DNA of 64,000 nucleotides from Sporosarcina thermotolerans (GCF_030067815.1 NZ_CP125968.1:306001-370000); one strand, 5' to 3'; numbered from the stretch's first letter, positions 1-9,502 are shown. Made by a program: numbers and translations. The notes: a model not told the origin generated them from the letters alone.

Positions 1-942
1 TTTTTGGCCGGTGTAATCTTCCGCCACGTAAAACGGTTGTGTCAAATAGGCCTCTAAACGTTCACCGCGTTTAAAGGTTTGCTGTTCGGATGCAGGCAGA
101 TTTTCTTCACCACGTACATAAACAAGCGATCGCAATTCACGATATCGGCGTAGCAACTTTTGCGCCCTTTGTTGTATAAAGAAATGATTTTGATCCATAT
201 GTGCGCCTTCTAATACCGAAGAAGTCGAGGATACAGGATTTACAGCAGGAAAACGGTGCCGCGCTGATAAGTCTGCATCAAACTGCCAAAGTGTTTCAAG
301 CGGCCCGTATGGCATCTCCTCATCCATCACTTCCCCAGTCAAATCCAAGAGGAATGTCGTCACCGATTCCATTCCAATTTGCTGTAACCGTCCTTGTAGT
401 TCATAAATTCCCCCAGTGACAACATGGCTTTTATTTGCCGCGAATACTATTTCCTTTTCCGTTCCAAGTGCAGCAATTTTCTCGTACGCCTCATCGATAG
501 ATTGAGTCGTGATATCTACATTCCCTAATACATCTTGCAATTCCGGAAAATCTCCCTCTGGCATTAACAAGATTGTAGTATACCCTTCAGACTTCAAACG
601 GAAAAACAATTCACTTAATACTACAAGCTGCCCCATATTTTTCCGCGCGACCAATCCGACCGTGCCCCCTTTTGCCAACGGTGCAAATAAATCCAACGTT
701 TTAATTTTCGTTTCGATCATTTCAATTTTCTCCCCCCGGATTATCAATTCATCCAAACTGCATTCTGCCAAATCCGCCAACGCAACTAGTGTCCGCACTT
801 CTGATTTACCAACTGAAATTTTCCCTGTACACAAATTCGAAACCGTCGCAGGCCGCAGACCTACTGCTTTAGCCGCACTTGTCAAATTGGGTACTCTTCT
901 TCTTAATAAAGCTACATTTAGTCTAAGATTGTCTCTTTCCAT
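1..942 (-). CDS. HTH (XRE-like) protein fused to an F1-ATPase beta-like module, 3' end outside the window
   Basis: The reverse strand is open from an ATG at 942 to the window edge (314 codons, no stop). GGGGGTG lies just upstream of the start. Residues about 1-60 look like a Cro/XRE helix-turn-helix (TSAAKAVGLRPATVSNLCTG). From about residue 84 the protein follows the F1-ATPase beta subunit: DLFAPLAKGG matches the lead-in to the P-loop, and FPAVNPVSSTSSVLEG, LLRRYRELRSL and LTQPFYVAEDYTGQ match the C-terminal part. The P-loop itself has decayed: where beta subunits have GGAGVGKT this has ARKNMGQ, so nucleotide hydrolysis is unlikely. About 40 residues appear to be missing at the C-terminus. 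Inference: a DNA-binding regulator built on a captured ATP synthase fold, possibly sensing nucleotides. The function is unknown to me. Confidence 0.75.
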   Translation of the reverse strand, partial: MERDNLRLNVALLRRRVPNLTSAAKAVGLRPATVSNLCTGKISVGKSEVRTLVALADLAECSLDELIIRGEKIEMIETKIKTLDLFAPLAKGGTVGLVARKNMGQLVVLSELFFRLKSEGYTTILLMPEGDFPELQDVLGNVDITTQSIDEAYEKIAALGTEKEIVFAANKSHVVTGGIYELQGRLQQIGMESVTTFLLDLTGEVMDEEMPYGPLETLWQFDADLSARHRFPAVNPVSSTSSVLEGAHMDQNHFFIQQRAQKLLRRYRELRSLVYVRGEENLPASEQQTFKRGERLEAYLTQPFYVAEDYTGQK

Positions 943-965
943 TTTCACACCCCCTTACTTTTGAT

Positions 966-1015
966 AGTAATTTATATTACTCGTAAACGCAAGAAAAAGT
1001 TACTCTTAAGCGTAA
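966..1015. promoter_or_regulatory. Palindromic sites upstream of the HTH/F1-beta gene, probable operator
   Basis: AGTAATTTATATTACT (966-981) is a perfect inverted repeat. TTACTCGTAA (977-986) and TTACTCTTAAGCGTAA (1000-1015) share TTAC...GTAA half-sites. They sit 24-73 bp upstream of the start at 942, where autoregulation by the HTH domain would be expected. That the protein binds here is an inference. Confidence 0.45.
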
Positions 1016-1141
1016 TTTATTTTTCGACACTGTAAACTCTCTGATTTATCCCTAATAAATTTAATAGTTAATCCGGATAACTTTTAAGAAGTAGGGCATC
1101 TTAACTTTGATTCAAATTCACGTGAGAAAGGTGGCGTTTTT

Positions 1142-1276
1142 ATGAAGAAAATGGCGGTAGCGGCATTAGGCATTGGAGCAGCATTTCTGATGCGAAATAA
1201 AAATGCCCGAGAAAAGCTGATGAAACAGTTTGAATCGCTCGCAGGACCATTCACCTCAAAAAATGGATCATCTTGA
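1142..1276 (+). CDS. 44-aa mini-protein, paralogue of the gene at 1646
   Basis: The ATG follows GAAAGGTGG by about 7 nt. The product has a basic start (MKK), a hydrophobic Ala/Gly/Leu stretch (residues 4-17), then MRNKNAREKL and a polar tail. It is too short for long-ORF finders but well supported by a second, clearly homologous copy 370 bp downstream. The layout suggests one short membrane-associated helix with a charged C-terminus, loosely like small DUF3918/YtxH-type Bacillales proteins; this family assignment is weak. Function unknown. Confidence 0.65.
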   Translation: MKKMAVAALGIGAAFLMRNKNAREKLMKQFESLAGPFTSKNGSS

Positions 1277-1342
1277 TTCATAAAAGTCAACGGACTCACG
1301 GAAAACTCGGCATCCATTATGGGTGCCGTTTTTTTATGGAGA

Positions 1343-1560
1343 AAAGAATGGGCTTTAGGCGGAAAGAATGGACCCTTACGCAAAAGAATGGACCTTGGAA
1401 CGGAAAGAATGGGCCCTTACGCAAAAGAATGGACCTTGGAACGGAAAGAATGGGCCCTTATGCAAAAGAATGAGCCTTGGAGCGGAAAGAATCAGCCCTT
1501 ACGCAAAAGAATGGACCTTGGAACGGAAAGAATGAGCCCTTACGCAAAAGAATGGGCCTT
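1343..1560. repeat. Phased repeat array A (core AAAGAATGG), 11 copies at 20/21 bp
   Basis: AAAGAATG (one copy AAAGAATC) starts at 1343, 1363, 1383, 1404, 1424, 1445, 1465, 1486, 1506, 1527 and 1547. The intervals are 20 or 21 bp, mean 20.4. Two linker types alternate (ACCTTGGAACGG and GCCCTTACGC), giving a 41-bp higher-order unit. Because 41 is not a multiple of three, the array cannot encode a repeated peptide in one frame. It fills most of the gap between the two paralogous mini-genes. Confidence 0.9.
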
Positions 1561-1645
1561 TCTAAAATAGACGCCTATCGCTTAAGTAGCTTAGAGTCCT
1601 CCAAATCGGGAAAGTATTTTTTAAATAGAATAATAGGAGGTTTCG

Positions 1646-1795
1646 ATGATGAAGAAGAAAATGGCTTTGGCTGCTCTTGGTTTGGGTGCTGCATATTTGA
1701 TGAGAAACAAGGATGCTCGGGATAAATTGTCGAAGCAATTCGAGACATTTGGATCCACTCCGTTAAGAAGGGATACAGGTTCCCCTTCCGAATAG
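1646..1795 (+). CDS. 49-aa mini-protein, paralogue of the gene at 1142
   Basis: A textbook AGGAGG lies 5 nt before the ATG. The product starts MMKKKMALAALGLGAAYLMR and continues NKDARDKLSKQF, matching the 44-aa protein upstream almost position by position. It has a basic N-terminus, one hydrophobic segment (about residues 7-19), an amphipathic charged segment, and a divergent polar tail (RRDTGSPSE). The pair looks like a tandem duplication now separated by repeat array A. No function recognised. Confidence 0.7.
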   Translation: MMKKKMALAALGLGAAYLMRNKDARDKLSKQFETFGSTPLRRDTGSPSE

Positions 1796-2001
1796 CCAAG
1801 AGATGTCAATTCCGTAATCTTGTACAATGCTGAGTCAATTTTATTTTGCGTACCGACGTATCTCTTTTCCATTTGTCAAAACACTCCCTTTTTCACCTAT
1901 TTTCCTTACTTTACCCTTTCTTTAATCAGAAAACACATATGTTTAGCTTCTTTTATAACGTGAATAGTATAGGAAACTATGAAAAAAGGAAGTGCTTTCT
2001 G

Positions 2002-2229
2002 TTGAATAAAAAAAAGCCTTTAACTTTAGAGAACCGGAAAGATGCCGAAGGACGTTTCATGGACAACCCTGAAAATTTACGTACTGAAAAGGAAAGCATC
2101 TATGATATGCACGAGGACATGCAAACGGTCGACCCGATTCCATTGGAGGATTTGAAAATGGAGGAACGTGAAGAGCAACACCATCATGAAACGAAAAGCA
2201 ATTCGTCCAGCGAAGAAAAGTACAAATAA
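2002..2229 (+). CDS. Small acidic hydrophilic protein, 75 aa, unknown function
   Basis: The reading frame is open upstream, but the best initiation is TTG at 2002, behind AAGGAAGTG. An ATG at 2080 is the alternative and would give 49 aa. The sequence is rich in Glu, Asp, Lys and His (LKMEEREEQHHHETKSNSSSEEK near the C-terminus is too polar for a membrane protein and probably disordered). It lies just before a strong terminator, as a real gene end should. No family recognised. Confidence 0.55.
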   Translation: MNKKKPLTLENRKDAEGRFMDNPENLRTEKESIYDMHEDMQTVDPIPLEDLKMEEREEQHHHETKSNSSSEEKYK

Positions 2230-2266
2230 AAAGCAATGCCTCACCGAGTGTGAGGCATTGCTTTTA
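2229..2266. terminator. Bidirectional Rho-independent terminator
   Basis: AAGCAATGCCTCAC and GTGAGGCATTGCTTTT form a long stem, with A-runs on one side and T-runs on the other. It serves the + gene ending at 2229 and the minus-strand yxlEFG operon ending at 2319. Confidence 0.85.
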
Positions 2267-2318
2267 ACATCATCGCTCCCTGTCGATATTCCCGGGAAAA
2301 GTCGAAAAAAAGCGGATT

Positions 2319-3101
2319 TTACACCGTAGTTTTTGCCGCATTTCGTTTGGCCATGTTAATACCAAAAGTAATTAATAAGAGAATAAGAGCAACAGTTAGA
2401 CCTATACTCATCCAAAAGCCCGACTGATTTGAAACGGATGAGAACATCATTGAGGCATACATTCCGACCTTCCACGGAGAAACAGTCCAAAAGGCGCCAA
2501 TAACACTATCAATCACTTGTAAAACTAACAACACCAATATGGACAATCCTGCTGTCGCTCCCGTTGACAACCATGCGCTTAGTGAAAGAACGACCGTTAC
2601 TGCGAGAATGATCCACAAGCTATATGTCACTAAGAATGCAAAAACATCCCCCGCCGCCACTGGGTTGAAAAGGATATTAATGTAATACCATGCCGCAAGG
2701 AATCCTAACCATACGCTACCTAAAACGATTCCATTGATGACAATCCATTTGCTTAAAAAGTAGCTCACAAAAGACATTGGACGCACATATAAAAGCGTTG
2801 CTGTTCCGCTTTTACGTTCACTTGAAATAGAACCCATGAACGCAAGGATGATGATTAAGATTCCAATTAACTGGTATTGACCCATCAATGAAATGAAAAT
2901 ATCCTCCCCCCGAAGTTGCGGCCATGTGAACTCCGTACCTTCCGGCAAATTCCCGACACTTTTCATGATCTCGGGTAGAAAGTGATTCGTGATTGGCTCA
3001 AGGATTCCGAAGATGATAAATACGATTGGAATCCAATACAGTTTAAAATTACGTGCGTTCTCACGCCATTCCTTACGTATTAAAACGCCTAATCCTTTCA
3101 T
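2319..3101 (-). CDS. yxlG: ABC-2 type exporter permease, YxlG-like
   Basis: The 260-aa product begins with a short cytoplasmic MKGLGVLIRKEWREN segment, typical of ABC-2 permeases. About six hydrophobic segments follow (roughly residues 22-36, 75-95, 115-135, 155-180, 185-205, 230-250). The motif SSERKSGTATLLYVRPMS is the conserved cytoplasmic loop that contacts the ATPase. Its start overlaps the end of the ATPase gene by 4 bp (ATGA), so the two are translationally coupled. Gene order yxlE-yxlF-yxlG matches the tail of the Bacillus subtilis sigY operon. The substrate is unknown. Confidence 0.8.
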   Translation of the reverse strand: MKGLGVLIRKEWRENARNFKLYWIPIVFIIFGILEPITNHFLPEIMKSVGNLPEGTEFTWPQLRGEDIFISLMGQYQLIGILIIILAFMGSISSERKSGTATLLYVRPMSFVSYFLSKWIVINGIVLGSVWLGFLAAWYYINILFNPVAAGDVFAFLVTYSLWIILAVTVVLSLSAWLSTGATAGLSILVLLVLQVIDSVIGAFWTVSPWKVGMYASMMFSSVSNQSGFWMSIGLTVALILLLITFGINMAKRNAAKTTV

Positions 3102-3999
3102 TCCTCCATCACCACTTTCATGAAGATTTCTTCCAAGCTTGCAGTCTGCAATTCCAATTTACGGATTAAGAAGTTTTCAGAGTTAAGCAATGCAAGAACT
3201 TCCGAAATACCGACCTTTTCTTTTGTAGCATCGATAACCAATAGTCTTCTTTCCTTATTGAACGCCCATGAAGAAACTGCGCCGAATCTATCGGCTTCAT
3301 CATTTGACTCGAACTCAATGAGAATACGAGGATTTGCGTATTTTTCTCTGACGGAATCCAAAGATCCGTTCTCCACAAGAGCGCCTTTTCTTAAAAACAA
3401 TAGCTGATTTGTCATTTCCTCAGCATCATTCAAAATATGAGTGGAATATAGGATTGTCGTCTCCTGTTGCAATTCCTTCAATAAATTCATCACTTGCCTG
3501 CGACCCATCGGATCAAGTGCTGATACGGGTTCATCCAATAAAAGCAATTCCGGTTTATGGACAATTGCCTGCGCCAAACCAAGGCGCTGCTTCATACCCC
3601 CGGAAAATGTCCCCGTCCTCTTTTTCATCGCGTCTCCAAGACCGACAAATTCCAGTGTTTTTTTGGCTTCATCCAGTGATTTCCTCGTATCGACGCCGCT
3701 CAATCGCGCCGCCATCTCCGTGAACTCAAGTGCCGTCAGCCACGGAAGAATTTTGGATACTGTGGAAGAAAACCGATGGATGCCCGGATATCTGCCTTCG
3801 GTTTATTTTGAAATAAAATTTCTCCTTCAGTTGGCGTGACCAGACCTGCAAGCATCGACAATGTCGTCGTCTTCCCTGCCCCATTCGGGCCGATCAAAGC
3901 CGTTACTGTCCCCTTTTCAAGCTCGAAAGAAATTGAATCAGCAACTTTATGACTCCCGTACGATTTTGTTAAGGTTTTCACTTGGAGCAACTGTGTCAT
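3098..3999 (-). CDS. yxlF: ABC transporter ATPase, YxlF-like (frameshifted near 3744)
   Basis: The ATG at 3999 has GGGAGG 7 nt upstream. Walker A is GPNGAGKTTT, the signature is FSGGMKQRLG, Walker B is LLLLDEPVSALD, and the H-loop is YSTHIL. The frame breaks after FLPQYPKFF: restoring one C in the TTCCGTGG stretch gives FLPQYPKFFPWLTALEF and rejoins the downstream frame. The repaired protein is 300 aa, the usual length for this family. The break is probably a sequencing deletion. It energises export with the YxlG-like permease. Confidence 0.8.
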
Positions 4000-4196
4000 T
4001 CTTGCCGCCTCCCAATGATGAAGTAAAGAATCGAACCTAAAAGATTTCCTAGCAAGATGATGAAAATCCACATGATGAATGGCCCATTCGTCTGCTTACG
4101 CCGGATGACATCGATAAGCGCAACCGCCATAAGGATAAGTTGAAGTACAAGAATCGGTAATATAAGATTCCAAGGTATATTTGCTAACTCCGCCAT
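3996..4196 (-). CDS. yxlE: PLDc_N-type small membrane protein, YxlE-like
   Basis: A 66-aa protein with two hydrophobic segments (about residues 6-26 and 38-59) around RRKQTNGPFIMWIFII. This is the phospholipase D N-terminal/negative-regulator fold seen in B. subtilis YxlE. The ATG at 4196 lies 11 nt after AAGGG; a GTG three codons upstream is possible. Its stop overlaps the yxlF start (ATGA). In B. subtilis, YxlD/YxlE restrain SigY. Here an ECF sigma gene is transcribed divergently from 4521, so a similar link is plausible but not proven. Confidence 0.7.
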   Translation of the reverse strand: MAELANIPWNLILPILVLQLILMAVALIDVIRRKQTNGPFIMWIFIILLGNLLGSILYFIIGRRQE

Positions 4197-4222
4197 ACAA
4201 GTCACTACCCTTTCCCTTGTTA

Positions 4223-4260
4223 TATATACAGTATAACACCCTTGTTCTAACCTGTATATA
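4223..4260. promoter_or_regulatory. Inverted repeat TATATACAG/CTGTATATA upstream of yxlE
   Basis: TATATACAG (4223-4231) and CTGTATATA (4252-4260) form a 9-bp inverted repeat with a 20-bp centre. It overlaps a minus-strand TATACT -10 candidate (4230-4235). The layout resembles GntR-type operators controlling small ABC exporters; no matching regulator gene is in the window. Confidence 0.35.
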
Positions 4261-4447
4261 ACAAATTTCATTTTATTTTATCTGTTTTACTTCTTCGCAT
4301 ACGAATATCCCTCCAATTAATGTGATAAATATCACAGCAACTCCTCTATATTTTTTTTATGATGAACGTGTACGATTTTCTTAACTGCTATCATTCACAT
4401 CATTGTATATACAACTAAACACATGATGTGGATTTTTTCTGTTGTCC

Positions 4448-4476
4448 TGAAAACTTTTCGGTGAAATTAGGGTATA
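4448..4476 (+). promoter_or_regulatory. ECF-type promoter of the sigma/anti-sigma operon
   Basis: TGAAAAC (4448-4454) is followed after 16 bp by GGTATA (4471-4476), resembling the TGAAAC-N16-CGTA pattern of Bacillus ECF promoters. It lies 45 bp before the sigma start at 4521, consistent with autoregulation. Assignment is by pattern only. Confidence 0.45.
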
Positions 4477-4520
4477 TATAGTAAGAGCAACAAATTAGTT
4501 GTTTGAAAGGAGTGTGCCGC

Positions 4521-5051
4521 GTGCAAGATCAAAAATGGATACAGCAAATACGTGCGGGCGACCAAGCTTCCTTCCGGCAATTTTACGATGCGTATGCCGG
4601 TGCGGCAATCCGAACAGCCTCCGCCATCACACGCAATCGGGAAGTGGCAAAGGATGCTGTACAGGAAACATTCATCCGCGTCTTTCGACAAATTGAAAGT
4701 TATAATCCCGAACTTCCATTTGACCCATGGTTTTATCGCATATTGACGAATGAATGCCTTCGGTTAATGAAAAAAGAGGTTGCCAAGTTGGAGTTAGTTG
4801 ATATAGGAGACAATCCATCCCTTGCGGAGGAGTCATTCGATCAATTATCGGATCTTTATGACGTGATTCAGTCCTTGGACGACATCCATAGGATTCCCAT
4901 CATATTAAAGTATGTCAAAGGGTTTTCCGAAAAAGAGATTGCGGAAATCTTAGGGTTGAATCAAAACACTGTCAAGTCGCGATTATTCAAAGGAAGAAAG
5001 AAATTACTTGAACAATTGCAGCCTGGTGAAGAGGAGGAAGAATTCCAATGA
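4521..5051 (+). CDS. ECF-type RNA polymerase sigma factor
   Basis: 176 aa from the GTG at 4521, which has AAAGGAG 8 nt upstream; a TTG at 4503 is open but sits on the ribosome site. Region 2 is FRQFYDAYAGAAIRTASAIT...DAVQETFIRVFRQI with DPWFYRILTNECLRLMKK. Region 4 is GFSEKEIAEILGLNQNTVKSRLFKGRKKL, a DNA-binding helix-turn-helix. Its stop overlaps the next ATG by 4 bp, coupling it to the anti-sigma gene. It is divergent from yxlEFG, which may be part of its regulon, as in the B. subtilis sigY locus. Confidence 0.88.
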   Translation: MQDQKWIQQIRAGDQASFRQFYDAYAGAAIRTASAITRNREVAKDAVQETFIRVFRQIESYNPELPFDPWFYRILTNECLRLMKKEVAKLELVDIGDNPSLAEESFDQLSDLYDVIQSLDDIHRIPIILKYVKGFSEKEIAEILGLNQNTVKSRLFKGRKKLLEQLQPGEEEEEFQ

Positions 5052-5782
5052 GCAAATTCGACGAACGTATAAAGAACGACTTGGCTAAGCGGACAGATAA
5101 AGACGTTAGTGATATGAAGGATGAGATTTGGAATGGCATCAATCAAGAATTATTTGAACGGAGGAGAACTACGGTGAAACGAAAAAAACGATGGGTCCCT
5201 GCAGTTATCATTACGGCAGCCGCCATTATACTTGCATTCACTTTACAAACAGACTCGGGACTTGCACTGATAAAAAATATTAAGGATATGTTCGCACCTG
5301 AAAAAGAGATAATCCAAAGTATTGAGGGACAAGACGAGCCGACAAACGTCCATTTGAATGAAGGAAAGGATTCTGAGTACATCATTTATATTGATGAAAC
5401 GAACTATAAAATGGTCAAAGGGAATGAGTCCGATATCATTACAACCATTGAACCACTTCCTGAAAAGTACCCGGAAGTAAGCATGGAAATCAAACAATAT
5501 CCCGAGAATAAACCGGATGAGCTCATTAAGCAAATTGAGGCTGAACTGAAGAATGACTTCCCTGAGTTGCGACCTGTCGAATCAGTAACGGAACCTGTCG
5601 AAGGCTTCTGGCTACACGGGCTTACTGAATCGAAATGGGACGGTAAAGTTATCGATGTTTACGTTATAAGTAACGGTAAAAACGGAAGCTTTGTTATTAC
5701 CGAGAAGTATTTCCTTGAAGCCGCTGAGGGACACGGTGCAAGGTTTTGGCATATGTTAAAGAGCTTTGAAATTGTGGAATAA
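5048..5782 (+). CDS. Membrane-bound anti-sigma factor-like protein
   Basis: 244 aa with a cytoplasmic N-terminus rich in charged residues (1-47), one transmembrane segment (about 48-66, WVPAVIITAAAIILAFTL), and a large extracytoplasmic domain (about 70-244) with no domain I recognise. Overlap with the sigma gene and single-span topology make an anti-sigma or sigma regulator the likely role. No zinc-binding HxxxCxxC motif is visible in the cytoplasmic part. A terminator follows directly. Confidence 0.65.
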   Translation: MSKFDERIKNDLAKRTDKDVSDMKDEIWNGINQELFERRRTTVKRKKRWVPAVIITAAAIILAFTLQTDSGLALIKNIKDMFAPEKEIIQSIEGQDEPTNVHLNEGKDSEYIIYIDETNYKMVKGNESDIITTIEPLPEKYPEVSMEIKQYPENKPDELIKQIEAELKNDFPELRPVESVTEPVEGFWLHGLTESKWDGKVIDVYVISNGKNGSFVITEKYFLEAAEGHGARFWHMLKSFEIVE

Positions 5783-5790
5783 ATAGCATG

Positions 5791-5822
5791 GAGAGGGTGA
5801 AGTATATTCACTCTCTTTTTTT
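5791..5822 (+). terminator. Rho-independent terminator after the sigma/anti-sigma operon
   Basis: GAGAGGGTGAA and TTCACTCTC form a hairpin followed by seven T residues. Confidence 0.75.
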
Positions 5823-5911
5823 GTCGAAGAAATGAAGATTGATGAATTTAGTGCATATTCTATAGCAAAAAGGGGTATAGCTAAAAAGTAGATAGCGAGG
5901 AGGTTTGAAAA

Positions 5912-6271
5912 TTGGATACTTTTATAAGAGTTTTCGATACGTTAATTATTCTATCGTATAGTGTCCTAATAGCATTCACCACACCATTCATCATGGGGTA
6001 TCTAAAGAAAAGGAATTATGATATTTTCATCCAATTGATTCCTATCTTTTCTATCATTTTATTAAGTAGTTTTACAATTTCCATTGCAATTGGGGGGCTT
6101 CAGGAGCTGTTGTTCTTCAGAGTGGTATTCTGGATTTCAGTGATTGGCCTAACGGTTCTACTCTTGCTGACAGTTGCGATAAGAAATTTGTGGAAGGAAA
6201 AGTATGACGCTATCATAGAATGGATCCTTTCCCTATACTCAAAAAATGACCGAAGCTTCTCACTTAAATAA
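5912..6271 (+). CDS. Small integral membrane protein, 119 aa, unknown
   Basis: The TTG start has GAGGAGG 8 nt upstream. Three hydrophobic segments are visible (about residues 10-32, 40-62, 70-92), followed by a charged C-terminal tail (RNLWKEKYDAIIEW). No conserved family recognised. It is a single-gene unit: its stop codon lies inside the stem of the following terminator. Confidence 0.6.
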   Translation: MDTFIRVFDTLIILSYSVLIAFTTPFIMGYLKKRNYDIFIQLIPIFSIILLSSFTISIAIGGLQELLFFRVVFWISVIGLTVLLLLTVAIRNLWKEKYDAIIEWILSLYSKNDRSFSLK

Positions 6272-6286
6272 GTGAGAAGCCTTTTC
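6254..6286 (+). terminator. Rho-independent terminator overlapping the preceding stop codon
   Basis: GCTTCTCACTT and AAGTGAGAAGC form a strong stem followed by CTTTTCG. Confidence 0.8.
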
Positions 6287-6336
6287 GTTATGGTGTACAA
6301 TATTTTTAGACAAATTAATGCCAAGGAGACGGTGGA

Positions 6337-7529
6337 ATGTTAAAAGACCGGATTTATTATCAAGATGCTTATTTGAAGACATTTACAGCTTGGGTTATAC
6401 ATAGAAGTGAAGATGCGAATGGACGCCCATACGTCGTGCTCGATAACACCGCTTTCTACCCGACTGGCGGCGGGCAACCGCATGATACGGGGACGATTAA
6501 TGGCGTTCGTGTAATCGATGTGGAGGAATTGGACGGTGAAATTCGCCATTTTCTTGAAGAGGATCTCCCTTCCGGCGAGGAGGTAAAGGGCGTTATCGAT
6601 TGGGAGCGACGCTTCGATCATATGCAACAACATGCGGGCCAGCATATTTTGACTGCCGCGTTTGTTGAATATTTCGGGTTTCAGACAGTCAGTTTCCACC
6701 TGGGAAATGGGGTTGTTTCCATCGATTTGGACGTCGAGGACGTTTCGGCAGATCAGTTGGCGGCTGTAGAAAAGCTTGCGAATGGGATCATTTTGGAAAA
6801 TCGTCCGATTGAAACGAAATGGGATCCTACTGAGGATGAACTCACCCAATTTTCACTGAGGAAACAGCTTGCGGTCACTGATGAAATCAGGCTTGTAATC
6901 ATACCGGGGTTCGATTACAACGGATGCGGCGGCACGCATCCAAATTCAACTGGACAAGTCGGGCTGATCAAAATATTATCGACTGAAAAGCAAAAACGAC
7001 AAGTCCGTGTCCATTTTGTATGCGGCGGAAGAGTGTTGCAACAATTGGGTCGCAAACACGAAGAGTTGGCAATTGCTTCAAGATTGCTGAGTGCACCTGA
7101 AGATGGGGTTGGCCATGCCATTGAAAAGCTATTGGTGACAAATCAGGTTTTGGAGAAATCCTTGGAAGACACGAAAGTTGCTTTGTTGGAGTTTGAAGCG
7201 AGTGAACTGCTTGTTAGTCGAAGTGGAAGGATCGTGGAGCTTCTTTTTCCGCTAAAACAGTGCAGGAACTTCAAAAATTGGCGCGTTTACTTGTTGCCAG
7301 CGATGACTCAATCATTGCCCTTCTTGTTGGAGATAATGAAGAGAAGCTACAATTTGTAGCCGCTCGCGGTGCAACTGTCGAGGTTAGTATGAAGGAGGTA
7401 TCCTCAGCCGTGTTGCCCCTCATCAACGGAAAAGGCGGCGGAAATGATGCATTCGTGCAAGGCGGCGGTGAGCGGATCATGTCGGGAGAAGAGTTTTTAG
7501 ACAGAATGAGGGAAGTTGTTGGGGAGTGA
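6337..7529 (+). CDS. Alanyl-tRNA editing protein, AlaX-L type with DHHA1 domain (frameshift near 7243)
   Basis: Hydrolyses mischarged tRNA-Ala in trans. The N-terminal part carries NTAFYPTGGGQPHDTG, the editing-site motif HMQQHAGQH (HxxxH) and the second metal motif CGGTH, as in the AlaRS editing domain. The C-terminal part, in another frame from about 7245, ends in GKGGGNDAFVQGGGE, the DHHA1 motif. Restoring one T in the run at 7241-7245 joins both parts into a 397-aa protein, the normal AlaX-L length. It is flanked by terminators, so monocistronic. Confidence 0.85.
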
Positions 7530-7551
7530 CGTGGGTAGATGGTGACCTGGA

Positions 7552-7748
7552 GGGGTTATCACCGACTCTCGAGGGTTTATCACCGACTCGCGGCAGTTTA
7601 TCACCGACTCTCGGCAGTTTATCACCGACTCGGGGGTTTACCACCGTTTACCAGCGGTTTATCACCGCTTAAAGTCACTTTATCACCGGTTGTGAGAACT
7701 TTATCACCGCTTAGAAGCACTTTATCACCACTTAGCCGTTTAATGGAC
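7552..7748. repeat. Phased repeat array B (core TTTATCACCG), 10-11 copies at 21 bp with one half-step
   Basis: TTATCACC-like cores start at 7556, 7577, 7598, 7619, 7638, 7648, 7659, 7680, 7701 and 7722, with a decayed copy at 7740. Spacing is 21 bp except 19, 10 and 11 in the middle, where two copies (TTACCACC, TTACCAGC) sit half a period apart before the 21-bp register resumes. Linkers change from GACTCTCGGCA types to CTTAGAAGCAC types along the array. It lies between alaX and the proS terminator, where no gene is supported. Confidence 0.9.
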
Positions 7749-7762
7749 ACAATTCGACATAA

Positions 7763-7795
7763 AAAAGCTGCCGTCCTTTCGGATGGCAGCTTTTC
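7763..7795. terminator. Terminator (proS side, bidirectional)
   Basis: AAAAGCTGCC and GGCAGCTTTT form the stem around TCCTTTCGGA, with A-tract and T-tract flanks, so it can work in both directions. It lies just downstream of the proS stop on the minus strand. Confidence 0.85.
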
Positions 7796-7804
7796 ATTCA
7801 ATAA

Positions 7805-9239
<1,435 letters not shown>

Positions 9240-9244
9240 CTAAT

Positions 9245-9502
9245 TTCCCTCCTTGAATAATAAAAAGCGCAAAGCTGTCCCTAAAAATAAGGACGTCTTT
9301 GCGCTGGATAGACGTGGTACCACCTTCATTTGGCCTGAAAAAGTAGGCCCTCGAACGTTTGTTAACGAAAACGACTCGGTCATGTTTTCATGACATCTCT
9401 GTGGTAGGGTTCAATGAAAAGCGGTGGTATAGCTCTCAGCAGGTTGCTATACTTTCTGTTTCACAATTTCCACTTACTTGGCCACTTCTTAGATTCCATA
9501 TT
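9245..9502 (-). promoter_or_regulatory. T-box leader of proS
   Basis: On the minus strand the 5' UTR holds the T-box consensus GAAGGTGGTACCACG (about 9312-9330). A GC-rich terminator follows, with GCGCAAAG pairing CTTTGCGC and then TTTTTAT (about 9261-9306). Uncharged tRNA-Pro should stabilise the antiterminator. I could not fix the Pro specifier codon in stem I with confidence. Confidence 0.88.

Noticed and set aside
509..964. 151-aa + strand ORF
   Set aside because: It is antisense to the HTH/F1-beta gene, whose reading frame has recognisable domains.
1319..1570. Overlapping ORFs in array A (repeats of KNGPWNGKNGP type)
   Set aside because: The 41-bp period opens different frames by chance. 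No ribosome site or stable frame is present, and the DNA-level period explains the peptides.
7552..7748. CRISPR array
   Set aside because: Conserved cores are only 7-14 bp, linkers are similar to each other and not unique, and no cas genes are present. The same holds for all six arrays.
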